Shown: positions 51,424-51,907 of the stretch, piece after piece | How positions within the stretch are numbered: position 1 is the stretch's first letter | How the letters are laid out: the number at the start of each line of letters is the position of its first letter | Assembly: GCA_023388995.1 (NCBI GenBank) | Contig: JAEWFD010000015.1 | Location: 1 to 51,907 of the forward strand | DNA length: 51,907 nt | Direction: 5' to 3' | Origin: Bacillota bacterium | GTDB taxonomy: Bacteria > Bacillota_I > Bacilli_A > Erysipelotrichales > Erysipelotrichaceae | The notes under the pieces: model-generated | The model's input: the letters and a program-made list of their open reading frames with translations, nothing else | Told to the model about the DNA's origin: nothing | The model's database searches: none | Made by a program: the position numbers and the translations under genes

Positions 51424-51907
51424 TATTCCTTACCTCCCACAAAATTCTTTCGTGAAATATGCCAGAACCCATGTCCTAGTAATAGACAGATAATACTCCA
51501 TACAAATATTACTTTATTCGTTATTGCTTGAATACCTAACTCAACAGCTTGGTTTACAATAGGATAAAAAGTAATAATCATCCAGTCTTGAATAACAGGA
51601 AACGCATTGAATGATACTATACTATAAGACAATAAGAAAACACCAATGATAATACTTACTACCAATGATGTAGAATCTGTAATTACCGAAATCCATAAAA
51701 TAAGCATATTGATAAACACCAGTAAGCTTAGAAACATCGCAACATTATATCCAAGTAATTTTATCATATTCATTTGTGTATTCATCACGTACCAGTTTGA
51801 TCCTTCTTGAATCTTTTTTAAGAACACAATAACCGGATATTGCATATCACCAAATCCCCATACCATGGAAACACCCACAAAATAGATCGAAATAGCCAGT
51901 ATAATAC
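51423..51907 (-). CDS. ABC-2 permease A, C-terminal part, runs off the right edge
   Basis: The reading frame continues through the window edge without a start; 161 residues are visible, including four hydrophobic segments and a last tail FVGGKE. It matches the C-terminal half of the permease at 43403-44566 in hydrophobic spacing and in the phrase pattern of a YP dipeptide after a short loop (DMQYPV versus DYNYPV). The overlap with permease B mirrors the second set. Confidence 0.8.
   Translation of the reverse strand, partial: IILAISIYFVGVSMVWGFGDMQYPVIVFLKKIQEGSNWYVMNTQMNMIKLLGYNVAMFLSLLVFINMLILWISVITDSTSLVVSIIIGVFLLSYSIVSFNAFPVIQDWMIITFYPIVNQAVELGIQAITNKVIFVWSIICLLLGHGFWHISRKNFVGGKE

Overview
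The window looks like a chromosomal segment of a low-to-moderate GC Bacillota (Firmicutes), most likely a gut-type lineage near Erysipelotrichia or Clostridia. I infer this from the gene families and layout: ecfA1-ecfA2-ecfT-truA near rplM-rpsI, CwlD, PlsY, PadR/DUF1700/DUF4097, ECF and ABC-2 transporters, strong AGGAGG ribosome sites and CCA-encoding tRNA genes. I cannot name a species. Start codons were chosen from ribosome-binding sites and operon overlaps and often differ from the longest possible reading frame.

Layout. 0-4.9 kb (minus): a 6-phosphogluconate dehydrogenase fragment, a small membrane protein, and an operon of SPFH/band-7 protein, ribbon-helix-helix protein and NatA/NatB-like ABC transporter. 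4.9-8.9 kb (plus): a MarR regulator with a perfect 22-bp palindromic operator driving a heterodimeric ABC exporter. 9-13 kb: a chemoreceptor convergent with a 7TM-PAS-PAS-GGDEF diguanylate cyclase. 13-20 kb: PlsY, a zinc-ribbon protein, OsmC, HD protein, SEC-C protein, metallophosphoesterase, CDF metal exporter, and a PadR-DUF1700-DUF4097 operon. 19.7-22.7 kb: five tRNA genes (Asn, Glu; Ile, Ala, Ala) around a DedA-MATE operon. 22.9-27.7 kb: a leucine-rich-repeat surface protein, CwlD amidase, and a GH1/ROK sugar-use pair. 27.9-33.8 kb: rplM-rpsI and the ecfA1-ecfA2-ecfT-truA-PHP operon. 33.9-39.4 kb: AI-2E family permease, a divergent Fpg-like protein, a probably frameshifted membrane protein, and a two-gene OpuF/BilE/EgtU-type ABC transporter.

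39.5-51.9 kb is visibly more AT-rich, has two repressor-like palindromes and many minus-strand genes, and reads as an acquired accessory island. In transcription order it has an ABC-2 permease pair, a cytoplasmic subtilase with an unrecognised C-terminal domain, an ABC exporter without a C39 domain, a regulator resembling peptide-sensing RRNPP proteins, an unannotated 53-residue secreted peptide, a second homologous permease pair (one member frameshifted) with a BcrA-like ATPase, and a membrane-anchored S41 peptidase. My reading is a peptide production, export, self-protection and probably signalling locus. It runs off the right edge, so modification enzymes or the true precursor may lie outside. 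The regulator/peptide pair and the subtilase/exporter pair are the best candidates for something undescribed.
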